Shown piece after piece: positions 47,089 to 58,875 of a stretch of DNA of 64,000 nucleotides (positions within the stretch are counted from its first letter, which is position 1; each line of letters opens with the position of its first letter). The position numbers were made by a program, and so were the translations under genes. This stretch comes from Anaeramoeba flamelloides (lineage: Eukaryota > Metamonada > Anaeramoebidae), in NCBI GenBank assembly GCA_027625915.1, contig JANTQA010000048.1:2108001-2172000 (forward strand), written 5' to 3'. The notes below the pieces were generated by a model. The model saw only the letters and a list, made by a program, of their open reading frames with translations, ran no database searches and was not told where the DNA came from.

Positions 47089-47633
47089 TGATTACAATCC
47101 CTGAAATTTGAAAAAAGATTTTCTTGTGCCAGGTGTAGTGAGTTGTTAATTTGGGTCTTAGCTGATCGATCTTGTACTTAGTATGGATTATAATAGTGGT
47201 TCAAAAAGGCAATTTTTGACTATTTTTTTTTTTCCGAAATCCGATTTGAAGAGTGTAAGGTTAATATATTGGTAGGTGTTCAAGAATAACTTTTGAATTT
47301 TGGGTTGTTGAAAAGAATCTTGATTTACTTTTTTTGTCAATTAACTAAATTAAAAAATAACATTTTTTAAAAGCCCCTAATAAAACCAAACCTCATTAAA
47401 AATTTCAATCAACAACCCACAATCCACATTGTTTTATAACTTAAGTTCTATCCAATTAATCTTAAACTCTTCAATTCAGATTTCGGGAAAAAAAATAAAT
47501 AGTCAGAAATTGCCTTTTTGAACCACTATTATAATCCATACTAAGTACAAGATTGATCAGCAAAGACCCAAATTAACAAGTGGTAACAAACGACAAAAGA
47601 TAATCCTTTTTCAAAGTTCAGGGATTGTAAACC
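47089..47633. mobile_element. Large palindromic hairpin element flanked by TTAA
   Basis: The left arm (47089-47330) and right arm (about 47392-47633) are inverted copies at roughly 85-90% by eye, around a loop of about 60 bases. The best block, centred on TTGTACTTAGTATGGATTA, is identical over more than 40 bases. The termini read TGATTACAATCCCTG and (reverse complement) GGTTTACAATCCCTG, and each lies directly next to TTAA (47085-47088 and 47634-47637). TTAA flanks are the target of piggyBac-type elements, but the termini are not a classical piggyBac match. Non-coding. Confidence 0.7.
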
Positions 47634-48274
47634 TTAACACACATTATAGGGAATTTTGTAAATATTAAATACCCTTAATTAATTGTTAACAATAAATCGT
47701 TATTCGATTTCGTCCAAGGGTATTATATTAACAATGATTGAAATAAGATGTATTATCGAATAATCGCAACCAATTTTTTTAGAAGAAAGTTTTGAAAATC
47801 AGAAGATTTGATTTATTTTGATGATAGAGAAAAATTCCATTAATCAATAAAATGAATAAAAAAAAAATAAAAAAAATAAGACAATATCAATTTTATATTT
47901 TCATAAAAAATATACAATTTTTTTAAAATTTAATTCAACGTAATTTATTGATATTCTAACCAAATTGAAATCAAAATTCTGGAAACAATATTCACCCCAA
48001 AAAATTACCAAAAATCCAAACGGGATATCATCGTTTTTTTTTTCTCACCCCTTTTTTATAATATAAAACACCCAAAAAACATGAATATTTTACCTTTATA
48101 TTTCTAATTAAAAAATAACAAAATTTGAAATAATATTTTATACTTGCAAAATTTTAATAGATATGGGCAAATTTTAAGATTTTCTCATTTTACAAAAAAT
48201 TTGAATAAAAATTAAAAATAAAATTATCTTTTGAATAAATTAATGTTTATTTTTATTTAAAAAAATATAAAGTA

Positions 48275-51200
48275 TTATTTTTCTTTTCCCGAATCCGTCA
48301 AATCGATATACGAGAGAAAAGAAGTATTTGAATTTGAATCAGAATCAGAATTACTATTAGATTTGTTATTTATCAAAAAATCAGAATCGGAATTAATACT
48401 TGAAAGAGAATTAAAATCTAATTTTGGTAGACTGTTTCCCTTTTCGCTATCACTGTCAACATTTTTTGAATATTGTAAACTTCTTGAAGAAGTGTTTGAC
48501 GATGGTCTTTTTGGATCTTCTTTTTCATTCTTTTCCAACCGATCTGCTTCAACGTCATGTGGTTCACTTGACGTTAATCCAAAACTATCAGTTTCTGGAT
48601 GCTCGCTATTTTCATCATTATTATCTGTGTTTGACTCTGGCTTCGAATTTGTCCCCTTTTTAAATTCAGAAGAAGAAGACGGGAAATCAGATTCCAATTG
48701 AGAATCAGAATTTGATTGTAGTTTTTTATTATTGTTTAATGGGAAAGTTGAATTATTATTATCATTTTCAAAAACATCACACCTTGGTGTATCAATATAT
48801 GAAACATTGTTTTGTGGGTTTGTATTTTCTTTTATTGAATTTGAATTAGAACTAGCACTTTCAAAATTATTTTTTTCGATTTTGTTTTCATTTCCTTTTT
48901 CATTCTTGTTTCCATAAACATTATCATTCATTTTTTCAGGCTTGATATTTTTTTCCTTTTCTTTAACAATAATTTTGGCTTTTTCTTTTTCTTTTTCTTT
49001 TTCATTTCCCTTTCCATTCTCATTTCCATTCTTCTCTTTTTCTTCTTCATTTTCATTTTCTTTTTCATTTTCCGTTTCCATTTCCGTTCCCTTTTCTAAA
49101 TCAGAGTCTAAATTTTCTTTTTCTTTTTCTTTTTCTTTTTCATTTTCATTTTCATTTTCTGAACTTATATTTGAATCCGATTGATTCTTTTTTTTTATAG
49201 TATTGTTTAGATTACTATTTGAAACATCTTTTAATTCTTGAGAACCTAATTTTTTTTCGTTTTTTTTTGTACTTAATTCATCTAAATTTAAATTCAAGTC
49301 TAAATCTGAATCGGGATCTAGATCAAAATTTGAATTGGAATCAGAATTATTATTCTTGTTATTAGAAATAGAAATAGAATTAGAATTTTGTGATTGAATT
49401 TTTAAAGAATATGATGATGAAAATGATGACAATGTTGATAATTGAGAAGATGAAAAATATTTATTATTTAAACGATGAGAATTTTTATTATCAATATTTT
49501 CCTTAATATACTCCGAAGAATAAACGGAATCTGTTGAATGATATTTATTTTTATTCTTCTTCACCTTATTTTTTTTTAATAATTTTTGATTTTCAGAAGG
49601 GTGAGGTAGTAATTTGATTATGTCTGATAAAACCTTTTCCCAAATATTATTATATTGGCCACTTGCAATATATTGTCTTTTTGTCTCATGAAAATAGTAA
49701 ATCGTTGAAATAATTAAATCACGTTCCTGCTTTGAGTCTGCAGCAATTAAAATTTCGTTTTGATTCTGATAATTATTTTTTGATTTGAAGAAATTAAATT
49801 TCTTTTTCTTCATTAATGCCGAAGAGTGAATAGAGGTATTTGATTGCAATTTGATTAATTTAGGATCATTTTTTATTGTGCTTGCTTTGAAATCCGAATT
49901 GAAATTAAATCTTTTCACCTTTGTTTTACCAATGCCAACCATTACATGGTCTGGCTTAATTTGGATGTAACCAGGTGAAAATGGGAACACCTTCGATACT
50001 AAAATTGATACCAAGAAATTCACTATATGCCTTTTCCAATAGCGTTTGATTCCAGTTTGGATTATTGGCAAATCAGGATATTTGGGATTTGGTTTTAAAG
50101 ATAAGTTTTGATCGTTTGCGATCTGGTTATAAGAAGACAAATTTATTTTTAATTTTCTTGTTGGCTCAATATGATACGGCAAAATTGTTGTGTCGATTGT
50201 TTCTGGATTGACAAATTTCACTTTAGGGTTTTTCCCAATCAGTAAAGAATTTTGTTTTTCATTTTTAAAAATCAAAAATAAAAAGCAAATGATCCTTTTC
50301 GCTTCAAGTTGAAATGGCTTAATCACACAGAATGTTTTTGATTCTTGATCCACTAAATAAAGCCGACTTTGATCACATTTGTCTATATACAGTTTTAATT
50401 TCTGATTATTCCATGTTGATTGGAACACATGTGGCTCATTTGGAAAGGAGAGCACAACACCTGCTTTATTGAATCTCAAGTGTGCCTCCTTTTCCAATTC
50501 TTCCCTTGGATACCACGAATTTATCCTTATGCTCGAGGAACCAATCCGTGCCAGATTTTGCGCCCTTTGCCACGCGACATTAAATTCTTTCAGAATGGGT
50601 TGGAATAAGTTGAGTTTATTTGGTGGTAATAATGTATAATCAACATTATCCCATTTCGTATAAATATTGACAATTAAAAAATTTTCTAATTCGCTTTCTT
50701 CTTTTTCTTGTGAATAATTTTTCATTAATAAATGCAATATCTGCTGACTAAAATAACTTGAATTAGATTTGCTTGTTACTTCTTTCAGTAATGGTGTGAT
50801 TTTTTGAGTTTGAATTTGTGGGTTAGTTTGTCTGTCATTATCCCCCCTGCTTCTGCTGCTGCTGCTGTTGTTGTTGTTATTATTATTGTAGTTAATATTA
50901 TTAATATTATTTTTGTTTAATTGCGAATAAAATTTTAAAAAAAATGGATTTTTATTGATTTGCTTTTTTATTTGATATGCCTTCTTTTTTTTGCTTTTAA
51001 GCGTAGAAATTCTTTTATTTTTGACCCTCAATTTTCTTTTTTTCTGGTGAACTGTTTCTTTTATTATTTTGACCCGTTTTTTTTCTTTTAAAATCAACTC
51101 TTTATAATATTTTAACCTTTCTCCTTTTGTCATTTTTTTTAATATTTTTGGATCTATTTCTCCATCTTTTTTTTGTTTTTTATTAATTGAATTCTTTAAA

Positions 51201-52819
51201 TATTTTTCATTATTCAAACTAGAAACAGAACTTGAATAATAATTAATACCTTTAGATTTTTGATCATCATCTTTTATCTTTTTCTCTTTTTTTTTCTCTT
51301 TCTTTTTCTTTTTCTCTTTCTCTTTCTCTTTCTCTTTCTCTTTCTCTTTCTCTTCCTCTTTTTTTTCCTCTTTCTTTTTCTTTTTCTCTTCATCTCTACC
51401 CCCTTTCTCGTGTGTCTTCTTCTCTTTCTCTTTCTCCTTCTCTTTCCTTTTCTCTTCTTTTTTTTTTTTCTCCTTTCCCTTTTTTTCTTTTTCCTTCTCT
51501 TTTTTTTCTTTCTTTTCCTCTTCCCTTTTTTTTTTCTCTTTCTCCTTCTCTTTCTCTTTTTCCATTTTTTCCTTTTCCTTCTCCCGTCTCTCTTTTTCCT
51601 TTTCTTCTTTTTTCAATCTCCCCTTCTCTTCCTTTTTCTCTCTCTCTTCTTCTTTCCTTTTCTCTTTCTCTTTCTCTTTTTCCTTCTCTTTCTCCTTTTT
51701 TTCCTTCTTCTTTTCCTCTTTTTCCCTTCTCAGTTTCTCCTTCTCCTTCTCTTTCTCGATCCCCTTCTCTTTCTTTTCCCTTTCCTTCTCCTTTCTCCTT
51801 TCCTCTTTCTTTCTCTCATTCTCTTCCTTTTCCTTTTCCTTCTCCAGTTTCTCTTTTTCCTTCTCTTCTTTTTTCAGTCTCTCCTTCTCTTCCTTTTCCT
51901 TTTTTTCCTTCTCCTTCTCTTCTCTTTTCAATCTCTCCTTCTCTTCCTCTTCTCTTTTCAGTCTCTCTCTCGCTTTCTGTTTCTCCAGTTCTTCATCATA
52001 ATCATTATTTAGTGAATTCGAAATCTCAATTGTCAATTGTTTATTTGGTTCCAATAGTATTAAATTGATGATGCGTTTATTGGAAATTTGAAGCGCAATT
52101 TTTTGAAAGATGTTCCGTGTTTCTATTTGGAAAAGTGTCCGATTTTTCTCGATATTTGGTTCCATTTGGCAAATGTCGTCTAAAAACATTTCAATGTTCT
52201 TTCTTTGTTCCGTCTTATATTCGTTGAATTCTTCTGTTGATTTTTTTAAGTGCTCAAATGGATTGTCCCAAAATTTATTTTTAAATTTATTTTTGGTGAT
52301 TGATCTTCCTAACCTTAAAACCCTTTTTGTTCCTTTTAATTTCTTTTTATTTACATAAATGGTTCTTGAACCATTGTCTTTGATGATCCCTTTTGATTCA
52401 ACAAATTCAATAATATGGATTAAAGGTTTGATCATGTTTTTAATATTCTTTTTTTGATTATTAATAACGGAAGAGATCTTTTTAAGTGAGTTTTTTGGAT
52501 ATTTGAAATTATGCTCCAAAAGTGAACGATAAACAGCTAAATTTTCAGAGAATTGGATCAAATTGTTTGTTGTTTCTTTGGTTTTTATTTCTGGTGTTGG
52601 TGCAAGCATGTTACAGATCGTCAAAAGATAGATACATTCATTTAACAAAAGATCGTGAATCGTTAAATTCGGCAGGTCTAAGATCTCTTTCACTAATCGG
52701 TAGCAATGCTCCAGCTTTTGGACATCATTTAACTTCTCTGCAAGAGACTTGATCATCAAAAACTCATAACTATTTTTTTCAAACCTTTTTTCAAGGTTTT
52801 TGTAAATCCCAATAAACAT
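48275..52819 (-). CDS. 1514-residue protein with K/E coiled coil and possible PH-like domain
   Basis: I do not recognise the family. The N-terminal 270 residues are helix-rich (YRLVKEILDLPNLTIHDLL, ECIYLLTICNMLAPTPE). Residues about 275-520 are an almost pure K/E/R repeat (KEKEKEKEE type), predicted to be a single long charged helix or coiled coil. Residues about 725-1040 are of normal complexity and end in a block (ILIAADSKQERDLIISTIYYF) that looks like the last strand and C-terminal helix of a PH-like domain. The remainder to 1514 is S/N/D/E-rich and probably disordered. The ATG at 52819 is the first in frame. The frame stays open about 120 bases further upstream without an ATG, and a possible AAAG acceptor lies near 52858, so an additional 5' exon is possible. 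A cytoskeletal or scaffold role is only a guess. Confidence 0.75.
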   Translation of the reverse strand: MFIGIYKNLEKRFEKNSYEFLMIKSLAEKLNDVQKLEHCYRLVKEILDLPNLTIHDLLLNECIYLLTICNMLAPTPEIKTKETTNNLIQFSENLAVYRSLLEHNFKYPKNSLKKISSVINNQKKNIKNMIKPLIHIIEFVESKGIIKDNGSRTIYVNKKKLKGTKRVLRLGRSITKNKFKNKFWDNPFEHLKKSTEEFNEYKTEQRKNIEMFLDDICQMEPNIEKNRTLFQIETRNIFQKIALQISNKRIINLILLEPNKQLTIEISNSLNNDYDEELEKQKARERLKREEEEKERLKREEKEKEKKEKEEKERLKKEEKEKEKLEKEKEKEENERKKEERRKEKEREKKEKGIEKEKEKEKLRREKEEKKKEKKEKEKEKEKEKEKRKEEEREKKEEKGRLKKEEKEKERREKEKEKMEKEKEKEKEKKKREEEKKEKKEKEKEKKGKEKKKKEEKRKEKEKEKEKKTHEKGGRDEEKKKKKEEKKEEEKEKEKEKEKEKEKKKKKEKKKEKKIKDDDQKSKGINYYSSSVSSLNNEKYLKNSINKKQKKDGEIDPKILKKMTKGERLKYYKELILKEKKRVKIIKETVHQKKRKLRVKNKRISTLKSKKKKAYQIKKQINKNPFFLKFYSQLNKNNINNINYNNNNNNNSSSSRSRGDNDRQTNPQIQTQKITPLLKEVTSKSNSSYFSQQILHLLMKNYSQEKEESELENFLIVNIYTKWDNVDYTLLPPNKLNLFQPILKEFNVAWQRAQNLARIGSSSIRINSWYPREELEKEAHLRFNKAGVVLSFPNEPHVFQSTWNNQKLKLYIDKCDQSRLYLVDQESKTFCVIKPFQLEAKRIICFLFLIFKNEKQNSLLIGKNPKVKFVNPETIDTTILPYHIEPTRKLKINLSSYNQIANDQNLSLKPNPKYPDLPIIQTGIKRYWKRHIVNFLVSILVSKVFPFSPGYIQIKPDHVMVGIGKTKVKRFNFNSDFKASTIKNDPKLIKLQSNTSIHSSALMKKKKFNFFKSKNNYQNQNEILIAADSKQERDLIISTIYYFHETKRQYIASGQYNNIWEKVLSDIIKLLPHPSENQKLLKKNKVKKNKNKYHSTDSVYSSEYIKENIDNKNSHRLNNKYFSSSQLSTLSSFSSSYSLKIQSQNSNSISISNNKNNNSDSNSNFDLDPDSDLDLNLNLDELSTKKNEKKLGSQELKDVSNSNLNNTIKKKNQSDSNISSENENENEKEKEKEKENLDSDLEKGTEMETENEKENENEEEKEKNGNENGKGNEKEKEKEKAKIIVKEKEKNIKPEKMNDNVYGNKNEKGNENKIEKNNFESASSNSNSIKENTNPQNNVSYIDTPRCDVFENDNNNSTFPLNNNKKLQSNSDSQLESDFPSSSSEFKKGTNSKPESNTDNNDENSEHPETDSFGLTSSEPHDVEADRLEKNEKEDPKRPSSNTSSRSLQYSKNVDSDSEKGNSLPKLDFNSLSSINSDSDFLINNKSNSNSDSDSNSNTSFLSYIDLTDSGKEK

Positions 52820-55084
52820 TGGTTTTGTTGTTTTTAATATTTTTTCGATTTTGCTTTCAGTTGAAAAAATGAAAAAATAAATCTTTTTTTTTTTTTTTGC
52901 TTTTTGAGGAATGGAAAGTCATTACAGTCTTTGGTTTTTGAAATACTGTTAATTGGAAAATAATAAGATGAAATTTTTTTCTTTCATCTATTCAAAACAA
53001 AAATCAACAGAAAAGAAGGTGTATCTTTTCTTCTCATTCAGCACCAGTTTTCGAAAAACAATTTTGAAACAAACAAGTCAATAAAATACCTATTGCAAAA
53101 AGTTTCTTTTCATCTTTTTCAAAAATTATTTCCTTATTTGAGTAAAATTAGTCTCTTCACAAGATAAAAATGATGTTATTGTACTTTCACATTTTTCAAT
53201 CGGGATTTTACAGACTAAGTGAATTATTTAGTTTTTCTGAATTTTTAAAACGTTGAATGAAAATTAATATTTCAATTTATTTCACCTTTACTTATACTTT
53301 TAAAGAGATCTTGTTTTTAGTTTTTTCAGGGCTTTTGTTGTGCTTGAAATAATTTTAATAAGCTAAAAGTTTCTTCAAATAGAAATTCTCTTTTTTCTAA
53401 AAGTTATCAATGGTAAAATTGTTTTTAAATTGAAAAGAGTTTTACTTTCTTAGATCTTTATCAACTAGGGTTTGAATTCTGATTTTTTGGAAACAATAGG
53501 CTTTGACTCATAATAAAATTGTTTGCTGTAACCATTTTGAAATTCCTGTTAATATTTATTAGAATACATCAACTTTCTGATTTTAAGTAATCCAGGTATA
53601 TAAAGCCAAAACTCCAATATTGAAAAAATAATTCTAATATTGTAAAAAAAACTGTTAGAGAAGAGTTTTAAGAAGTTTTAGACAAGGCCTTGTCTATAAC
53701 TTTCTCCAAAGAACAAAGAAAAAAGATAAGTCAACCTTTAAGATATTTTACTTTGAAAGAAGGATTTCCAGTCAAATATCTATTCATTCTATAATTGTTC
53801 TAAAAGCTTAACTTTTTTATTGAAAGAAGAAACCAATTATTCAACAACCATTACCAAAGAATTAAAAATCAATAACATTCTGGAATTTGCGATTTCAATA
53901 CTGTTATATTCCAATTAAGAAATGAAAATTTTTATATCAATTTCAAAAATGTATATTAATTATTACGGCTAAAATCAAAATTAGCAGATTAAAAATTTTA
54001 TCTTAGAGTTATCGAAGGAAATTTAATTTATGTCTCAAAATATCATCTCTAAAAGAAATTGTAAAGATCTTTTGGTTTTCTTTTCACTTATAAACAAGAA
54101 AAATATTTTGGAAAGTGGAGGAAAAATTTTCATTTTTTAATTGGCATATAGGAGTAATACTGAATCTCAGCCGATTTTCTTTTTTCAATTTGAAAATCTG
54201 ACTTTCATTTTAATTTCTAATTGAACTTCATAAAAACTTTTTAAAAAGGATAAAACAAATAAATAGAAAGTATACATTATATTCTATTTCTTGGGAAACT
54301 TTTTATTTAAAAAATAAAATTGAAAAGGAAAAGGAAGTGAATTTTTTTTCAAATTTAATATACAAATACTTTCAAAGTATAAACCTGATAAATGTTTTAC
54401 AGTAGATAATAACACTTTTTGATTTCGGAACTTGAGTCTATTTGGATTTGCACATTCAAAAACATTTTGTTATTAAAAAATATTCCAATATCTTTTTAAT
54501 GAGGGATTACTGTATTTTTTTTTTCAAAAAAAATATGATAAATATATATTTTAAGAATAAATTGATTTAATAAAACAAAAAAAGAACAAAAAGAAGAATC
54601 AAAATCACAAGAAAAAAAAATAGGATATATTAAAAAAAAGATAACTTAATTTTTTTTATTGTTAACACCATTCATATCATGATCATGAAAAAAATTTTTG
54701 AATTTTTTATAAATTCACTCGTAATAAACACTATTGGTTAATAAAAGATCTTGGATCTTAAAAGTATTTTTCAAGATGTTTAACAATTAAAGTTGGAAAT
54801 CCAATTTTTCAGGTTCTATGAAGATTTTTTTTTCGTTTAATAGTAAAAAATTTGAAGATTTTATTTCCTTTAGTGTAGAGATCATTTTAATCATATATTT
54901 TAAAAAGTATTTTAACTTCAATAAATATCTTTCAAATGGATAACCAATAATTTTTACTATTAAATAATTCTTTATTGATTTGTTTTGAAAAAAATATTTT
55001 TTTTTTGATTTTATCTTTGTTTTTTTTTAATTTTTAAAATTAAAAGAAAATTTTTGAATTTTCTGTTCATTTTTAAAATTGAAA

Positions 55085-56165
55085 AAATCTATGTAGTCTA
55101 CAACAATCTACGACACTTATCAGCATTATACATTAGGTTTTCTAGAATTCAACGAACAGAGTAAAAATATATTATTTTACCCATTCTTTTGAATTCTGGA
55201 AAATCCAAACTCCATTTCACTAAAAACCGTTACAAAAATGAAAAAATAAAAAAATTTTTTATAAGAATCAACAAAAAATATTGTTTAGAAATAATATGAA
55301 AAAAATAAACTTCAAATGGGTTGAGATTCATAAAATAAATACCCAAACAAACCATAATTTTCAAAAAAAAAAAACAAAAAAATTATTAAACAAATTTTTA
55401 ATCCCTTTTCATTGGAACATTGGTGCAAAATTTCTCAATTTCTCTAGGAAAATTACAATTCTATATAATAAAATTTTTAAATTGTAAATGTATTCATTCT
55501 CAAAGAAAATACAAAACCTCATATTTGTGTATGTTAATTTGGAGTTTCAAACATTTTTTTTTTTTAAATATACTTTTCAAAAAAAAAAAGAAAGAAAAAA
55601 ATGAAAAAAAAAAATATCGACCAAAAAAAGAAAAATACAAAAAAATTGACAAAATAAGAAAAAATGATATTGATCTTAAAATTGGAAATTAATTTTGAAA
55701 AGAATAATGAATTAAACTCATAGGATATGTTCTACTTCTCCAATAACACTGTACCCCTTTTACTGAAAAAGAATTTAGGACACTAAAATTATTATCACAA
55801 GGAATTTTATTCATTTTTTTTTTTTTTTTTCTATATTTCAATATTTTTGGATGATTAAAACAATTATAAAACTATTCACGATTATTTATCAAAGCAAATA
55901 AATCCAAGTTGAATTAAACTATAATTCACCCTTCCATTTATTTCGAATATCTTACCAGAAAAAAACACCTTTTTTTCTTAATTAGAGACTTTTAGAAATG
56001 GTGGTACTACTAATAACAATAAATACAATAGCCTCATGAATTTGAAGTTGTTTAATTTTGATTATATTGTGAGTAACATTTATTATTAAGATAAAAGGTT
56101 AATGAAAGATGAAATTTTGTCTAGCTTTTATTTTTCAATATTATTTTTTTCATACTAGTTATAAG
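55085..56165. repeat. Composite of repeat families G and H, copy 2
   Basis: The G part (55085-55215) has 'tctacgacacttatcagcat', then 'attaggttttctagaattca' and an inverted partner 'attcttttgaattctggaaa'. The H part follows: 'cccttttcattggaacattg', 'gtgcaaaatttctcaattt', 'aataatgaattaaactcata' and, near the end, 'ttttttcatactagtt'. Blocks match 63280-63800 and 29225-29590, so H is about 950 bp long. Short K-rich frames occur by composition only. Confidence 0.7.
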
Positions 56166-57339
56166 TAAACCAAACAAAATATTTACCAACAATTATATTA
56201 CTTCAAGGATATAAAAAAGATTCTTATTCAATTGAGAATAATCAATAAGAGATTTTTTTTTGAATATAAAAAGATTTTTTTTCAAAATAAAATAATTAAA
56301 ATTATAATAATAAAGATTCAATTATTCTAAAAATAAAATTACTGCAATTGAACTAACCCGTTCTAATTATTTTGATTCCACCTGTTTCAATAATTAGAAT
56401 TTCGATTTCAAAAGGTTACATAGGAACCAGTAACAAAATGTCCCTTTTTTCAATCAAAGTTGGGATTTTCATAAAATCAGTCCATTTTAAATGTCAAGTA
56501 CCCATTAGATTAGATTCTTGATTGTAGATCATAGTTCGAAATTATTATTTTTTGAAAAAAATATTTTTTTATCGAAATACAGAATTTGACACCAAAATCT
56601 TATTATAATAATGGAAAATGGATCTTTAAGAAAATAAAACTTTTTTTAAAATATTAAGAATCTAACAGAATATCAGTAATAGATACTAATTATTTAATTT
56701 TAATATATTTCATCTCGTAAGTTAAAATTATTTTTTTTTTGTATTTAAATAATCAATAATGTTTCTGGACAATAATCTAATTTTTAATCAAGGATATTAA
56801 TTCTATTTGAGTATTATTTACCCCATTCTTTCTAGTTTTTTTAAAAATTTTTTTAATAGTTTTTTAACATTTTTTATTTTTAATAAATTGTATTTTGGAT
56901 AACCAATTTTAAAATTTAAAAAATTAAAATATTGGAAAGATGTTTGAAATTAAAAATGAATATTGCAAAATATATTTATTGAATATTGTGAACAGTTTTT
57001 AATCAAATTTCATTCAATTTTGAACTTGTATAAACTTTGAAATCTTTATTTGAAACATTATTCATTTTTTTTATTTTTTTTTAATGATTACTGGAGTTAA
57101 TTCCTCATAAAACAATACATACGACATTATGAGAGTTAATATTTAAATAAATTTGTTCTAATTTTCTATTTTTTGGAATTTTGGTTTTGTAGTAATTTTC
57201 CAATTGTTTTTTTTTGTTTTGTTTTTATTTTACATACCCCCCAACATCTTTAAATAATAATAAAAAATAAAAAAAAGAATTTTTTTCTTCAATATTTTAA
57301 AAAATAAATCAAAAAATAAACCATATTCCAAAAATTTTG

Positions 57340-57730
57340 ACACAATTTAAATAGTTGAAAGAATGGCAATACTTCACTTTTCATTCAATTTGGGAATAAT
57401 TTTGATTTTACAAACTATTTCAATTTTTTATCTTTTTTTTTTTGTTTTCATTTACCTTTTTCCTGTTATGTAATCTATTTTGTTAGATCTGGAAATTCCT
57501 TTCAATGGTTGATAGAAGGTTAATGTTAAGTTTGTTAAATAGAAAAACCACATACAGTTTTTTGATGGTATCTTATTATTGATCGATCCATAATTGTGGG
57601 TGAAATTTCAACAAATTTACTAATATATTTTTTGTTCCCCTCATTTCATTATTTTGTGCACACCAATTTTTTTTTTTCAGTTTTTTATTTTTTTCTTTTA
57701 TTTGGATGAAAAGGATTACTTATAAAAACA
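57340..57730. repeat. Dispersed repeat family J, copy 2
   Basis: Direct relative of 32470-33000, best around 'tttcaatggttgatagaagg' and 'gatcgatccataattgtggg'. Confidence 0.5.
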
Positions 57731-58380
57731 GTAATATTCAGTAACTTAAATGTAGTTTTATATTGCGTTTGGAAAAAGATAATATATTGAGTTTTATTTT
57801 GCCTATTTTTGATTTTTAAATATGTCCAAATTTTTGTAATGGGTTTTAGTTGAAGAAAATTTCAAGAACCCCTTTAAGCTCACAGTAGTTAATAACTCCC
57901 AAGTTTATACCGAAATACATTTTTGTTTTATTATTATTTTATTAAATAAAAATAATTAATGATTTTAAATATCATTTTTGACAAAATCTTTTCTTCCATT
58001 CACACAAGCATAACTTTCATACGAGAAATATTTTTTTGAAATCACTATAAGACGACTTTGAAAAAGTTGAGAATATTTTGAGATCAAAATCTTGATTCAT
58101 CAACTTTTCACAAAATGATAAATATTAATATATCGCTTTTATACTTTTCAATATCTTCAATCAATTAAAAAATAATTTTTTACCTGTAATTATTTTATCA
58201 CTATTAAAAATCAAAAAATTACAAAATTTGCATCCATCCTTCGTCATAAAATCTTTTAATACTGTTCTGAAACAAATAATTTATTCCAATAAAAAACGGA
58301 AAAAAATTTCAAAAATAGAAAAATAGTTTTTTTCAAAGTATAGATTTAAAATTATTCGATTTGAAATTAAAAGATATAAA

Positions 58381-58875
58381 GTAGTAAAAAAAATACCGGA
58401 AATGAAAATAATCCCAGACAAAATTTTTAATTGTGAATATTAGTAAAATTGTTGTTTAATTTCATTTATTTAGAATCAAATCCTTTTTTTAAGAATCAAA
58501 CTTATATGAGATTATAACTCATCCACTTATTAGAATGATGACTAATGAAATCACACTTGTTCAAAACAGTCTTCAAACAATCAAAAAACCAGAATAAAAA
58601 TTATTATTTTCCAAACTCTACTAAACCTCTATAAAAACTCGATTGTTTTTCAAAAAAAGTTGATCTACTTAGGCTATCAAACAATTACTGGAGTATTCTA
58701 GAATCACCCTACTTTAATGTACTTTAGGTAGGTTTTTTACTTGTTTCATAGAAAAATTGGTTATTTATAAAAAGGATTTGATTGAAAAAAATGAAATTAC
58801 ACCACAATTTTACTAATATTCACAATTAAAAATCTTGTCTCGGGTTATTTTCCTATCCGGTATTTTTTTCCCTAC
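58381..58875. mobile_element. Long-TIR element family E, copy 2 (best preserved)
   Basis: The 495-bp element has terminal inverted repeats of about 115 bp (58381-58498 and 58760-58875). The ends begin GTAGTAAAAAAAATACCGG and, reverse complemented, GTAGGGAAAAAAATACC. The core ATTTTTAATTGTGAATATTA is identical in both arms, as is TAGTAAAATTGT. The interior is shared, inverted, with 23416-23865 and, partly, with 61375-61620. No protein frame. It is a non-autonomous DNA element of unknown superfamily. Confidence 0.75.

Larger units (their letters stand above)
43477..48274. other. 4.8-kb gene-poor intergenic DNA between two minus-strand genes
   Basis: No gene is recognised. It holds family A copy 3 (44645-44860), family G direct copies (45460-45790) and a large near-perfect palindrome (47089-47633). 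The frame at 46068-46316 has no similarity I recognise. Confidence 0.6.

Noticed and set aside
51260-52012. Plus-strand frames of 250 and 218 residues, rich in F, L, S and P
   Set aside because: They are the antisense of the K/E-rich coding region; GAA/AAA codons read backwards give TTC/TTT, so long open frames arise automatically.
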